A stretch of DNA of 64,000 nt, taken from JAFGXF01 sp963732595 (GTDB taxonomy: Bacteria > Chloroflexota > Anaerolineae > Anaerolineales > Anaerolineaceae). This document shows, one piece after another, positions 36,403 to 46,273 of the stretch. The notes beneath the pieces were generated by a model, which was not told the origin of the DNA, ran no database searches, and was given only the letters and a program-made list of their open reading frames with translations. The stretch's first letter is position 1. Each line of letters starts with the position of its first letter. The position numbers and the translations under genes are program-made. Location: assembly GCA_963732595.1 (NCBI GenBank), contig CAVSZZ010000001.1, forward strand, positions 310,001 to 374,000, in the 5' to 3' direction.

Positions 36403-37899
36403 ATGGCAGGAGAGTATTTCCTCGGGATCGATGTCTCCACGACAGCAACCAAGGCACTTCTGATCGATCAGAGCGGCCAGGTGGTTGCGGTCGCATCGAC
36501 CGAATACCCTTTCGAAACACCCCGGCCCTTATGGAGTGAACAACACCCGGACCTGTGGTGGGATGGCGCACAAAAATCGATTCGCGCTGTCATCCAGAAA
36601 TCCGGCGTGGTGCCGGAGAGCATCCGGGCGGTGGGCTTGACCGGCCAGATGCACGGGCTGGTGCTGCTGGATGAAGCCGGGCAGGTGCTGCGCCCGGCGA
36701 TCCTGTGGAACGACCAGCGCACCCAGGCACAGTGCGACCAGATCCATGAGCGCCTTGGCCGTGAGAAATTCATCGCCATCAGTGGGAATGTCGCACTGAC
36801 CGGATTCACCGCCCCCAAGATCCTGTGGGTAGCCCAAAATGAACCGGAAGTGTATGCGAAGGTGCGTCACATCCTCCTGCCCAAGGACTTCGTACGTTTC
36901 CATCTGACCGGCGATTACGGCATGGACAAGGCTGATGGTTCGGGAACCGTCCTGTTCGATCTGAAGGAACGCAACTGGTCGAACGAGATCCTGGTAGCCC
37001 TGCAGATCAAGCCCGAGTGGCTGCCGCCCACATTCGAGGGTCCAGTCTTCACCGGTGTTATCTCCAAATCAGCTGCGGAGGCCACCGGCCTGCAGGCCGG
37101 GACGCCGGTTGCAGCCGGTGGCGGCGACCAGGCCGCCCAGGCTGTGGGTGTGGGCGCGGTCGAACCCGGTATCATCGGGTTGACAGTCGGTACCAGCGGG
37201 GTTGTCTTTGCCACCACCCCCAGCGCATTGATCGAACCTGATGGCCGCCTGCACGCCTTCTGCCACGCCGTCCCGGGCGCCTGGCATTTCATGGGCGTGA
37301 TGCTTTCGGCCGCCGGCAGCCTGCAGTGGTACCGCGATACGCTGGCACCTGGATTGGGGTTCGATGAATTATTAAATGAAGCCGTGGATATCCCCGCCGG
37401 GAGTGAGGGTTTGCAGTTCCTGCCTTATCTGAGCGGCGAACGCACGCCCTACCCTGACCCACAGGCGCGGGGAGCATTCATCGGCTTGACCATCCGTCAT
37501 AACCGCGCACATATGACCCGCGCGGTGTTGGAAGGTGTCTCATTCGGTTTGAAGGACATCTTCACCCTTATCCGGAATTCCGGACTCAAGGAGATTCAAC
37601 AGGTGCGTGCGTCGGGCGGCGGAACCAAGAGCCCGCTCTGGCGGCAGATCCTGGCCTCCGTGCTCGACAGTGAGCTGGTGACGGTCAACACGACCGAGGG
37701 TGCTGCCTTCGGCGCAGCGCTGCTCGCCGGTGTCGGAGCCGGTGCCTGGCCGGATGTGCGCACGGCTTGCCGGCAAACCATCCAGATCACCGGCCAGACG
37801 ACTCCACTGCAATCCGATGTGGATGTCTACCGTAAGTCGTACAGCGTTTATCAGGAGCTCTATCCGGCTCTGAAGATGTCCTTCCCGAAAATGTCCTGA
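36403..37899 (+). CDS. xylB: Xylulokinase
   Basis: FGGY-family kinase that phosphorylates D-xylulose to D-xylulose-5-phosphate for the pentose phosphate route. It opens with LGIDVSTTATKALLID. GLTGQMHGLVLLD and WNDQRTQAQC are typical for xylulokinase, and LTVGTSGVVFATT is the phosphate-binding part. Length is 498 residues. The ATG at 36403 is chosen because GGAAAG lies 6 bases upstream and because a longer frame would run into the preceding gene. It works with xylA encoded 3.4 kb upstream in the same direction. Confidence 0.95.
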   Translation: MAGEYFLGIDVSTTATKALLIDQSGQVVAVASTEYPFETPRPLWSEQHPDLWWDGAQKSIRAVIQKSGVVPESIRAVGLTGQMHGLVLLDEAGQVLRPAILWNDQRTQAQCDQIHERLGREKFIAISGNVALTGFTAPKILWVAQNEPEVYAKVRHILLPKDFVRFHLTGDYGMDKADGSGTVLFDLKERNWSNEILVALQIKPEWLPPTFEGPVFTGVISKSAAEATGLQAGTPVAAGGGDQAAQAVGVGAVEPGIIGLTVGTSGVVFATTPSALIEPDGRLHAFCHAVPGAWHFMGVMLSAAGSLQWYRDTLAPGLGFDELLNEAVDIPAGSEGLQFLPYLSGERTPYPDPQARGAFIGLTIRHNRAHMTRAVLEGVSFGLKDIFTLIRNSGLKEIQQVRASGGGTKSPLWRQILASVLDSELVTVNTTEGAAFGAALLAGVGAGAWPDVRTACRQTIQITGQTTPLQSDVDVYRKSYSVYQELYPALKMSFPKMS

Positions 37900-37925
37900 C
37901 TCATAAGAATAAACAATGAGGTTTC

Positions 37926-39311
37926 ATGACTGAATTCATGCAATTTCCGCAAAGTTTCACCTGGGGGACCGCCACCGCGGCTTATCAGATCGAAGGCGGT
38001 TCCCGCGAGGATGGCCGCAAGGATTCCATCTGGGATGTCTTCGCCCACACCCCGGGGAAGGTGGCCAACGGTGAGAACGGGGACATTGCAGACGATCATT
38101 ACCATCGCTGGAAGGAAGATGTAGCCCTGATGAAATCGCTGGGTTACAAAGGCTACCGCTTTTCGCTGGCCTGGCCGCGCATCCTGCCCGATGGACGTGG
38201 AGCAATCAACCAGGCCGGGATCGACTTCTATAACCGGCTGATCGATGAGTTGCTGAAATCGGAAATCAAACCGCTGGTCACCCTGTATCATTGGGACCTG
38301 CCCGCAGTCCTCCCGGAGGGCTGGCTGAATCGCGAGACAGCTTTTGCCTTCGAGGAATTTACCACGCTGGCGGTCAAGTCTTTTGGAGACCGAATCAAGG
38401 ACTGGATCACGATCAACGAACCATTCTGCCCCAGTTTCCTCGGCTATGCTTATGGCAGGCATGCCCCGGGACGGCGGGACCTCGGCCAGGCATTACTGGC
38501 AGCTCATCATCTCCTGTTGGCCCACGGGCTGGCCGTACCGGTCATCCACGCAGGCTGCCCGGGCGGACGGGTTGGCATCACCCTGAATGAAGGCCCATTT
38601 TATCCGGCCAACCGGTCGCCCGAGAACCTGTCCGCCGCCCGCCATGGGGATGGTGAATTGAACCGCTGGTTCCTGGACCCGGTTTTCGGTCGCGATTACC
38701 CACTCGACATGCTGCAGGATTATGTCAATGCCGGCGCGCTTGAATCCATCGAGCCGGATTTCATTCACGCGGGTGACATGCAAAAGATCGCCGTTCCCAC
38801 CGATTTCCTGGCATTAAATTATTACACCCGCAGCCTGGTCGACACCGACCACCCCGCCGGGAACTTCCCCAACCATATCACCACCCTGACCAACCCATCT
38901 GAAACGCATACCGAGATGGGCTGGGAGATCTTCCCCCACGGCCTTTATGAGACCCTCTGCCGTGCATACTTCACCTACAAACCACCCGAGATACTCGTCA
39001 CAGAGAACGGCGCGAGCTATTCCGATGGACCGGATGCCAATGGCAGAGTTAACGACCAGCGTCGCATCACCTACCTGCAATCACACATCGAAGCGGTTGG
39101 CAATGCCATTCGTGCCGGTGTGCCCGTGACCGGCTACTTCGTCTGGTCGCTGATGGATAACTTTGAATGGGCATACGGCTATGCGCAGCGTTTCGGTCTC
39201 GTATATGTCGACTATGAATCCCAGAAGCGTTATCCCAAAGACAGCGCCTACTGGTACGGACAGGTCGCACATAAGAACGGTCTGGAAGTCCAAAAGATAT
39301 CAATTAAATAA
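37926..39311 (+). CDS. GH1 beta-glucosidase
   Basis: This cytoplasmic retaining beta-glucosidase has 461 residues, the usual GH1 size. It starts FTWGTATAAYQIEGG. The acid/base Glu is in ITINEPFCPS and the nucleophile Glu in ILVTENGASY; GYFVWSLMDNFEWAYGY is the conserved aglycone/Trp region. A GAGG lies before the ATG. It offers a hydrolytic path for cellobiose or cellodextrins beside the phosphorolytic GH94 path in the same operon. Confidence 0.95.
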   Translation: MTEFMQFPQSFTWGTATAAYQIEGGSREDGRKDSIWDVFAHTPGKVANGENGDIADDHYHRWKEDVALMKSLGYKGYRFSLAWPRILPDGRGAINQAGIDFYNRLIDELLKSEIKPLVTLYHWDLPAVLPEGWLNRETAFAFEEFTTLAVKSFGDRIKDWITINEPFCPSFLGYAYGRHAPGRRDLGQALLAAHHLLLAHGLAVPVIHAGCPGGRVGITLNEGPFYPANRSPENLSAARHGDGELNRWFLDPVFGRDYPLDMLQDYVNAGALESIEPDFIHAGDMQKIAVPTDFLALNYYTRSLVDTDHPAGNFPNHITTLTNPSETHTEMGWEIFPHGLYETLCRAYFTYKPPEILVTENGASYSDGPDANGRVNDQRRITYLQSHIEAVGNAIRAGVPVTGYFVWSLMDNFEWAYGYAQRFGLVYVDYESQKRYPKDSAYWYGQVAHKNGLEVQKISIK

Positions 39312-39320
39312 GGCGGCTTA

Positions 39321-42152
39321 ATGCAATTCGGTCATTTCGACGACGAACAAAAAGAATATGTGATCACCCGCCCGGATACTCCCCAATCCTGGAGCAACTA
39401 CCTTGGGTCGACCGAATACGGCGCCATCATCACGAACAACGCCGGGGGGTATGGCTTCTACCGCAGCGGTGCGAAAGGCCGCTTCCTGCGCCTGCGCTTC
39501 AACAGCGTGCCGATGGACCAACCGGGACGATACTTCTACCTGCGCGACCATGATAGCGGCGATTACTGGTCGGCATCCTGGCAGCCAGTCGGCAAGCCGC
39601 TTGAGCAATACAGCAGCACCTGCCGCCACGGCACCGCCTACACCATCCTGACCTCACAATACAGCGATATCACCAGCGAGACCACCTATTTCGTGCCGCT
39701 CGGCCAGGCGTTCGAATACTGGCGCTTGAAGTTGACCAATACCGGCAAGACATCCCGCCAGATCTCGGTCTTCAGTTTCTGCGAGTTCACCAACCAGTGG
39801 GACACCCAGCAGGACCAGGTGAATTTACAATATTCACTTTTCATCGTGCGGGGTGAATTGACGGATGACAAGCTCTTGCGAATCGCCATCCAGGACAATC
39901 TCACCAGAGCTGATAGCGACGACTTCGTCTCGGATATCGCCCGCCACACCTGGATGGGTCTGGCCGGCGCTGAGATTGCCGGATACGACACCAGTCGCGA
40001 AGCTTTTCTGGGCACCTACCGCGGCTACCACAACCCGCTGGCGGTCGAACAGGGCAGGACTTCCAACAGCCAGGCTTACGGCGACAATGCCTGCGGAGCT
40101 CTGCAATCCGACCTGGTCATCCCACCCGGTGAAAGCTGCGAGATGGTCCTGTTGCTGGGTATCGGGGATGCCCGGACGATTGGATTGAAAACATTCAAGG
40201 AATTCGGTTCACTTGAGCGCTGCCAACACGAGTTGGAGCAACTCAAGTCCCACTGGCATGAAAAACTGGAATGCCTTTCAGTTCAGACACCGGATGAGGA
40301 ATTCAACCACACCATCAATGTCTGGGGGCTTTACAACAGCCTGATCTCCTTTGCCTGGTCGCGTTCCGCCAGCCTGGTCTACAACGGTGAGCGGGACGGC
40401 TTGGGTTTCCGGGATTCCGTACAAGACGTGCTGGGAGTGGCGGCTGCCATGCCGGTTGAGGCCGGGTTACGCCTGGAACTGATGCTGACCGGCCAGCTGG
40501 CCAACGGTGGCGCACTACCGATCGTCAAACCCTTCGGTCATCACCCGGGCCAGACCCCCCCGCCCCCTGACGAGGAATACCGATCGGATGATTGCCTGTG
40601 GTTCTTTAACGCCATCCCGGCTTATGTGGCCGAAACCGGCGACCTGGCCTTCTACCAGAAGGTCCTGCCCTATGCCGACCGGGGTGAAGCCAGTGTCTTG
40701 GGGCACCTGCGGCGCGCATTGGAATTCAACCTTGAGCGCAAGGGAAAGAACGGCCTGCCCTGCGGACTTGCGGCGGACTGGAATGACTGCCTCCGGCTCG
40801 GTTATCACGGCGAAAGCGTTTTTGTCGCTTTCCAGGTGCGCATGGGTCTGGGTATCTATGCAGAGATCGCCGCTTTGCAGGAACAGCCGGAAGAGGAAGA
40901 GTGGGCATACGAACAACGTCAAATCCTGGATCAAGCCATCCTGAAATGCACCTGGGATGGCGCCTGGTTCATCTGGGCCATCGGGGAGGATGGCACAGTT
41001 TACGGCACCCAGCAGGCTGAGGAAGGCCGCATCTATCTGAATACCCAGCTTTGGGCGGTGATCAGCGGGCTGGCTACGCCTGAGCAGAGCCGCAAGTGCC
41101 TGGATTCGGTGGAGGAACACCTGGCCACGCCTGCCGGATTGATGCTGGCGGCACCGCCGTTCATCAAATCCTCCATCGATGTCATGCGGGCGGTTGTATT
41201 TAACCCGGGCATCAAAGAGAACGCGGGTATTTTCAACCACACCCTGGGCTGGGGTGTGATGGCGGAATGCCTGGCAGGCAACGGGGACCGCGCTTACCGC
41301 TACTACCGCGCCGGCATGCCGGCCGCCTACAACACTCGCGCCGAAGTCCGCCAGTCGGAACCCTATGTCCAGGCTCAGACCACTTATTCGACTTTCTCAC
41401 CCCGCCTGGGCAATACCCGCACATCCTGGTTGACCGGGGCAGCCGCCTGGTCGTATTACAGCGCAACCCAATACATCCTGGGACTCAAACCAACCTACGA
41501 CGGGTTGTTGCTCGATCCCTGCATCCCATCGGATTGGGATGGTTTCACCGCCAGGAGAAAGTTCAGGGGGAAAATCTACCAGCTGAGCGTGCATAATCCG
41601 CAGCACGTCTGCAAGGGCATCTCAAAAGTTCAGGTGGATGGGAAGGACGTCAAATCCAATTTGATTCCAGCTGATCTGCCCGGGGATCGAACACCGGGTG
41701 GAGATCTGGCTGGGAGGGACAACGAAACCATGACAGATGATCGCCTGATCGAGATCAAGAAATTCCAGGGGGAAGGCTACCGGCCTTTGATCACCCACGC
41801 CGGCTGGCGGGTGGCTGTCCTGAATTACCTGGACGAACTGCACCCGACCCACATCGCAGAAATGGAACGACACCTGGGAACGGATGAGGTCTTCGTGCTG
41901 GTCAAGGGATGGGGGGTGTTATTACTGGGTGGCAACGATGTGAAAGTTGAGGGGATAACCGATGTTGAGATGGAGATCGGCACGGTCTACAATATCCGCA
42001 TGGACACCTGGCATGGCATCCTGATGAGCGAGGATGCATCGGTGGTGATCGTGGAAAATGACGACACCTGTGAGGCTAATTCTGAGAAATGCTCTCTGGA
42101 TGAGGGGTTGCGCAAACAGGTTTTGGCGTTTGCGGACCTGTACGGTTTCTAG
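39321..42152 (+). CDS. GH94 glycoside phosphorylase with C-terminal cupin-like extension
   Basis: Residues 1-800 are a full GH94 phosphorylase: FGHFDDEQKEYVITRPDTP, GLGFRDSVQDVLG, the catalytic-acid segment AADWNDCLRLGYHGES and an ending typical for the family. The motif differs from the cellobiose phosphorylase upstream (no LNCFS), so another disaccharide or longer glucan is likely; its specificity is unknown. From about residue 804 a further 140 residues look like a single cupin (EMERHLGTDEVFVLVKGWG and MDTWHGILMSED). An ATG at 41730 with GGAGGG upstream could start this part as a separate protein, so it may be a real fusion or two genes merged in frame. The stop overlaps that of the convergent nuclease gene. 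Confidence 0.85.
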   Translation: MQFGHFDDEQKEYVITRPDTPQSWSNYLGSTEYGAIITNNAGGYGFYRSGAKGRFLRLRFNSVPMDQPGRYFYLRDHDSGDYWSASWQPVGKPLEQYSSTCRHGTAYTILTSQYSDITSETTYFVPLGQAFEYWRLKLTNTGKTSRQISVFSFCEFTNQWDTQQDQVNLQYSLFIVRGELTDDKLLRIAIQDNLTRADSDDFVSDIARHTWMGLAGAEIAGYDTSREAFLGTYRGYHNPLAVEQGRTSNSQAYGDNACGALQSDLVIPPGESCEMVLLLGIGDARTIGLKTFKEFGSLERCQHELEQLKSHWHEKLECLSVQTPDEEFNHTINVWGLYNSLISFAWSRSASLVYNGERDGLGFRDSVQDVLGVAAAMPVEAGLRLELMLTGQLANGGALPIVKPFGHHPGQTPPPPDEEYRSDDCLWFFNAIPAYVAETGDLAFYQKVLPYADRGEASVLGHLRRALEFNLERKGKNGLPCGLAADWNDCLRLGYHGESVFVAFQVRMGLGIYAEIAALQEQPEEEEWAYEQRQILDQAILKCTWDGAWFIWAIGEDGTVYGTQQAEEGRIYLNTQLWAVISGLATPEQSRKCLDSVEEHLATPAGLMLAAPPFIKSSIDVMRAVVFNPGIKENAGIFNHTLGWGVMAECLAGNGDRAYRYYRAGMPAAYNTRAEVRQSEPYVQAQTTYSTFSPRLGNTRTSWLTGAAAWSYYSATQYILGLKPTYDGLLLDPCIPSDWDGFTARRKFRGKIYQLSVHNPQHVCKGISKVQVDGKDVKSNLIPADLPGDRTPGGDLAGRDNETMTDDRLIEIKKFQGEGYRPLITHAGWRVAVLNYLDELHPTHIAEMERHLGTDEVFVLVKGWGVLLLGGNDVKVEGITDVEMEIGTVYNIRMDTWHGILMSEDASVVIVENDDTCEANSEKCSLDEGLRKQVLAFADLYGF

Positions 42153-43583
42153 GTGCCGGCCAGGATGCTGAAAGCCCGGTAGAGCTCCAGCATGGCACGG
42201 GTATCCATTTCACAATAACGTTTGAGAACTTTTGCCTTCTTTTCTCTTTCCCCGGCCTGGGGGCTACCGAAGCACAGCTTCCACCAGGTCAGGCTGGCCT
42301 GATCGCCCTGATGGACTTCCAGACCTTGATACCTTAATTCAGGCACCATGACCGGCAGGACCTGCTTGATCGACCAGCTGCCCTTGAATCCGGGGTGCAG
42401 GTAATAACCGAGGCGCACCGGGTCTCCCAGGTCGTAGATCCTCTCATTGATCCCTTCCAGGAATTCGGCATATTCCGGGTGCAGCCCGGCCATCTCAATA
42501 TTCCTGGCCATTTCGAAAGCCTTGTTCCAAACCAGAACAGAACCCGAGGTACCGACATCCACCCGCAGCTGTGCAAGCAACGGGAGTGAGGGATCCTGGC
42601 AAGTCAGGGAGAGATGTTCCCTGTGCATCGCCCGGGCATCCGGCGCTTCCAGAAGATGCAACGAATATTGGAAGACGATCTGCTGCTGGGGGTGATAACC
42701 GGGATATGGCGGGATGGCCGAGATGCAGGTTTCATAATCCAGAAAATACAGGGGAAAGTGTAACTTTTCCAGTTCAGCCCGCAGGGCTGCCTGGTCAAGG
42801 TGAATCGTATTCGTCCTGGCCCTTTCAGCCACCAGTCTCTGTTTATCGTTCAGATCAAAATTCCCGGGGATCCGCGATGGCATCCAGGATTCCAGCCTCA
42901 AACAATGCACGCTTTTTCTTCGGTTGAAGCAGTGGCACATCAAAGATGGAAAAAGCGGGCAGGTCTGGAAAGCAGATTTCGGGGCAGGGACATTGTTTGG
43001 GAGTCAGGCAACCCGCCAGGCAGGCTGGATCCGCTTCCCCGGCAGCCAACAAAGCTGCCAACCGGGCGTCCTCGACCTCGGGCAGTAATTCGTTCACCTG
43101 GGTGGTGACATCTTCTCTCAGAAATAGCTCTGCGGGCTTCAGATCGTCCCCGCGCAAATATTCTTTATTGAGATGCAGCAGGTAATAATGATCGCAGCGA
43201 AGATGGCGCTTCAGGATGGCTGCCTGAAAGGTGACATCCAGGAGATCGGTCTTATCCAGGGCGGTGGAACTCTTGATCTCATACAGGTCGATGGCATCCT
43301 CACCCGGTTTATAGAGCAGCCCATCCACACGGGCCTCGTATGGGCCATCCGTAAATGTCGCCTGCCAGGATATGCGGCCATCAGGATTCTCAACCTGCAC
43401 CAGTTGCTCCAGGTAAGCATGGGCCAGCGTTTCGACCTGGTAACCCTGTTCACCTGTGAGCCGATCCATATCCGAAAGGGGCACCGTAAGACGATCGTGA
43501 CGCTTCGCCCACACATGGCGCGGCGCTTCACAATAAAGCAGGAAATCTGATTTGGTGATGGGGTTTGAAGGTGTGGATGCCAT
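42149..43583 (-). CDS. DUF2779-type nuclease-like protein (RecB-type plus DEDD exonuclease-like), apparent frameshift
   Basis: The N-terminal part resembles a PD-(D/E)xK nuclease fold (ARVDGLLY then DLYEIKSST) and has a cysteine group (CLAGCLTPKQCPCPEIC) that could hold an iron-sulfur cluster. The C-terminal part has a DnaQ-like start (LYFLDYETC) and a matching Asp near the end (YCEMDTRAML). This two-domain order is that of DUF2779 proteins, whose role is not established. The frame breaks at a run of four A on the plus strand (42857-42860); removing one gives ADPREFDLNDKQRLV and a 477-residue protein. It is convergent with the GH94 gene, sharing CTAG at the stops. Confidence 0.8.
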
Positions 43584-43717
43584 AATGATACCCGATGGAA
43601 CTATAACAGATTTAGGGATAACGGAAAACAGAGCTCGTAAACGTAGAAGTCTGATGGCTTTTACTGAGTACCATCCTGATCATCAGGATGAAAGATCCCG
43701 TCGCAGTTTAATCTGAT

Positions 43718-43749
43718 AAAAAGACCGGGAGCTGAAGATCAGCTCCCGG
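43718..43749 (-). terminator. Rho-independent terminator of the PP2C-WD40 gene
   Basis: On the plus strand CCGGGAGCTGA (43725-43735), loop AGA, TCAGCTCCCGG (43739-43749) forms a perfect 11-bp stem. Five A at 43718-43722 give a T run after the stem on the reverse strand. It lies 16 bases after the stop of the reverse-strand PP2C gene. Confidence 0.85.
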
Positions 43750-43764
43750 GTCGTTTAACCAGGT

Positions 43765-45879
43765 TTAAGGTGGAATCAGGGTCGGTTCTGGCGGTGGAGG
43801 GGGTGGTTCCACGTAGACTGTTGGCCGCGGGGTTCTGGTTGGGGTGGCGGTCAGGACCGGTACGAAAGTCGGGGGCCGTTCAGGCTTGTAAGGCAGTGGC
43901 CAGATGGTCAGCGTGTTGACGCCGTCATTAGACCAGCCGGCGACCAGGTACTTTCCATCCGGGGTGTACAGCATGCTATTAACCATGTTGCCGAGATTGA
44001 GATTCTGGGTCAACTCGTAGAAGCTGCGCCAGATTTTGATAGTCCCATCGGCTGAACCCGAAACCAGCAGACCGGCATCGACCGGTGAAAAAGCCAGGCC
44101 GGTGATGGCATTGACATGGGTGGAGATGAGATTCTCGCCACCCACCACACCCTGATTCCGGCAAACCGAGCGGATCTCGCCATGGATGGATCCAGCCGCG
44201 ATGCACTTTCCATCAACCGAATAAATGACGCTGATCACGGGGGAGGTAAACCGGGTCAGGATGGCTTTACCCTGATAATCGAGGAGGCTCCATTCCTTGA
44301 CAGTCCCATCGGCAGCCCCGGTCAACAGTGATCTGCCATCGGGAGAAAAGGCGATGCTCTCCACAGCAGCATCGTGCTGCAGCCGGTTCAACTCGCTGTA
44401 ACCGATGGTCGTCTGGCTGCCCGGATCCTTGATCGGGCTCCAGATGGCGACGGTTTTATCGTCTGAGGCGGTTGCTAAAAGATCAGCTTGGGTGGAATAA
44501 GCCACCGCATTGATGGCTTGCTCGTGGGCGGCCTGCTTGAGAATCTCTTCCCAGTCCTCACCGCCCCAGATGTGCAAACTGCCGTCCTGTGAGGTGGAAA
44601 GCAGGGCTTTGTCACTGATGAAAACCACGCTGCTCACGCGGGGAGTCGGAATATTAAGAAAGGCGACCCGCTCATTGAACTTGACCAGGCTGATGCCGCT
44701 CTGGTCAGTGCCTACCGCTAACAGCAATCTGTCTGGTGAGAGCGCAATACTGTGGATGTCACCGGGCTGGTAGGCAGCTCCGGTGTCAAAAGTCGGCTGA
44801 ATCTCGGTCGGTTCGGCCTGAGTTTGGGTGGCTTCCGGTGAGGTAAGGTCAACCGTATTGGTTGAGAGTGGGATATTCACCGGTGATTCCGGAATCGCTA
44901 AATTGGCAGCCCAGATCAGCCATACTCCCACGGCCACCACAGCCAGGAGGCCGATTGCCAGCGCGCCCCAAGGCATTTTCCGCTTGGAGGCTACTTTTTT
45001 AGCCCCCGGTTGGGTTTCCGGCAACTTGGTTGGGGTTGATGGACCCGAGGCACCAAAACGCAATTGGAAGTCATAGGTACGTCCGACGTGCTTGACCGGG
45101 CTCTTCAGGACATGGGTGGCCTTTTCAGAAGCCTCGATCAACATCATCGAGACATTATCCTCACCGCCGCTCTCGATGGCATAGGAAACCATGCGGATGA
45201 GGTTATCGTCCAGTTTACCGCTGCCGGCCAGCGCCACCAGGTCCCCCTGGGTGGCATAGCGGGTCAGACCGTCCGTGCACAGCAGGATGCGGTCACCCCG
45301 GTTGAGCGGGATCGGTCCGAACCAGTCCACGTTCACATCCAGGTCCGCGCCCACGCAACGGGTCAACTGGTTCTTGGGATGGTTCCGGCGGGCATCGTCC
45401 TCAGTCATGACACCCTGAGCGATCATCTCGCCCACGATGTTGTGATCCTGGCTGATCTGGCGGATGCCATCGCGCGTCAGGAGGTAAGCCCGGCTGTCAC
45501 CCACATTGGCGATATAAAGCTCATTCTTGACCAGCAGGGCAGCCACAACGGTCGTGGCCATGCCGCCATCGGGGGAATGATCGAGGGCATAGGTGAAGAT
45601 CTCGCGGTTGGCGAGTTGAATGGCTGTGACCAGCCTCTGGCGGTAAGGCGCCTCCGCCAGGCGATAATAATCATAGATGACCTTCTCACAAGCATACTGG
45701 CTGGCATACTCGCCAGCCTCGGCTCCCCCTACCCCGTCGGCAACGATGAACAGGCTGCCATTCGCAAGGCGGTCACTATCCTTGGCGGGAACATGGAAAG
45801 CGACGTAGTCCTCGTTGTTGGGCCTCACCCGACCCATGTGGCTTCTGGCGTCGAAATTCCACTCTAGATATTCCGGCAT
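43765..45879 (-). CDS. PP2C-type Ser/Thr phosphatase with membrane helix and outer WD40 repeats
   Basis: Residues 1-250 are a PP2C phosphatase with all metal motifs: GRVRPNNEDY, FIVADGVGGAEAG, NVGDSRAYLL, LLCTDGLTR and GGEDNVSMML. One hydrophobic segment near residues 305-325 (ALAIGLLAVVAVGVWLIW) crosses the membrane. Outside follows a WD40-like propeller with recurring SPDGRSLLTGAADGTVKEW-type blades, then a Pro/Thr-rich tail. So an extracytoplasmic propeller is tied to a cytoplasmic phosphatase, suggesting signal input from outside that controls dephosphorylation of kinase targets. No Ser/Thr kinase gene lies beside it. GAGGAGAG precedes the ATG. Length is 704 residues. Confidence 0.88.
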   Translation of the reverse strand: MPEYLEWNFDARSHMGRVRPNNEDYVAFHVPAKDSDRLANGSLFIVADGVGGAEAGEYASQYACEKVIYDYYRLAEAPYRQRLVTAIQLANREIFTYALDHSPDGGMATTVVAALLVKNELYIANVGDSRAYLLTRDGIRQISQDHNIVGEMIAQGVMTEDDARRNHPKNQLTRCVGADLDVNVDWFGPIPLNRGDRILLCTDGLTRYATQGDLVALAGSGKLDDNLIRMVSYAIESGGEDNVSMMLIEASEKATHVLKSPVKHVGRTYDFQLRFGASGPSTPTKLPETQPGAKKVASKRKMPWGALAIGLLAVVAVGVWLIWAANLAIPESPVNIPLSTNTVDLTSPEATQTQAEPTEIQPTFDTGAAYQPGDIHSIALSPDRLLLAVGTDQSGISLVKFNERVAFLNIPTPRVSSVVFISDKALLSTSQDGSLHIWGGEDWEEILKQAAHEQAINAVAYSTQADLLATASDDKTVAIWSPIKDPGSQTTIGYSELNRLQHDAAVESIAFSPDGRSLLTGAADGTVKEWSLLDYQGKAILTRFTSPVISVIYSVDGKCIAAGSIHGEIRSVCRNQGVVGGENLISTHVNAITGLAFSPVDAGLLVSGSADGTIKIWRSFYELTQNLNLGNMVNSMLYTPDGKYLVAGWSNDGVNTLTIWPLPYKPERPPTFVPVLTATPTRTPRPTVYVEPPPPPPEPTLIPP

Positions 45880-45956
45880 TCTCTCCTCAAGCTATTAAAA
45901 GCACAAAGGATGACCGAAAAACACTTTCTCCGGCCCAGTACTAAACAAAGCAATCT

Positions 45957-46067
45957 TATGATAGAATACAAGTGATGTCAATGGCAGCCTGATCCCGGCA
46001 TGGACAGGAGTTGTGAAAGATATTAGAAGGCGCGCCAGGAGAATCATGCTCATCAAGGTGGGTCAGG
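45957..46067 (+). promoter_or_regulatory. Conserved leader block upstream of surface-protein operon (copy A)
   Basis: The sequence shares four blocks with 60773-60884: TATGATAGAATA, GGCAGCCTGATCC (45983-45995), AGAAGGCGCGCCA (46025-46037) and AAGGTGGGTCAGG (46055-46067). Distances between blocks are nearly identical in both copies (26/27, 42 and 30 bases). CCTGATCC and GGGTCAGG can pair over 8 bp with one G-U, closing a loop of about 64 bases. The block could be a duplicated promoter with a structured 5' leader. It begins about 78 bases upstream of the start of the divergent PP2C gene. No known riboswitch class was recognised. Confidence 0.5.
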
Positions 46068-46273
46068 AACGGTTTATGTATCATCATTAGAGAAAATGTG
46101 GATATCATGCTGTCAGGTGGAAGTTCATTATGCATCAGTTATCATCATTCCATCTTTTCCCCGTATCGATCGAATTACCTCGCCTATATTGAAACAATTC
46201 AGGCGGTTTTTTTTGCATTAAGCGTCAAGGCATTATTCACTTTCAGGACGAGAGACACGATATTGGAGGAGCC

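Noticed and set aside
45064..45867. Forward ORF of 267 codons opposite the PP2C domain
   Set aside because: Shadow of a strongly coding reverse gene; the product shows no domain.
45983..46067. Resemblance of GCAGCC and GGTCAGG in the leader to signal recognition particle RNA
   Set aside because: The order of the motifs is wrong and the conserved GGAAGG apical loop is missing.
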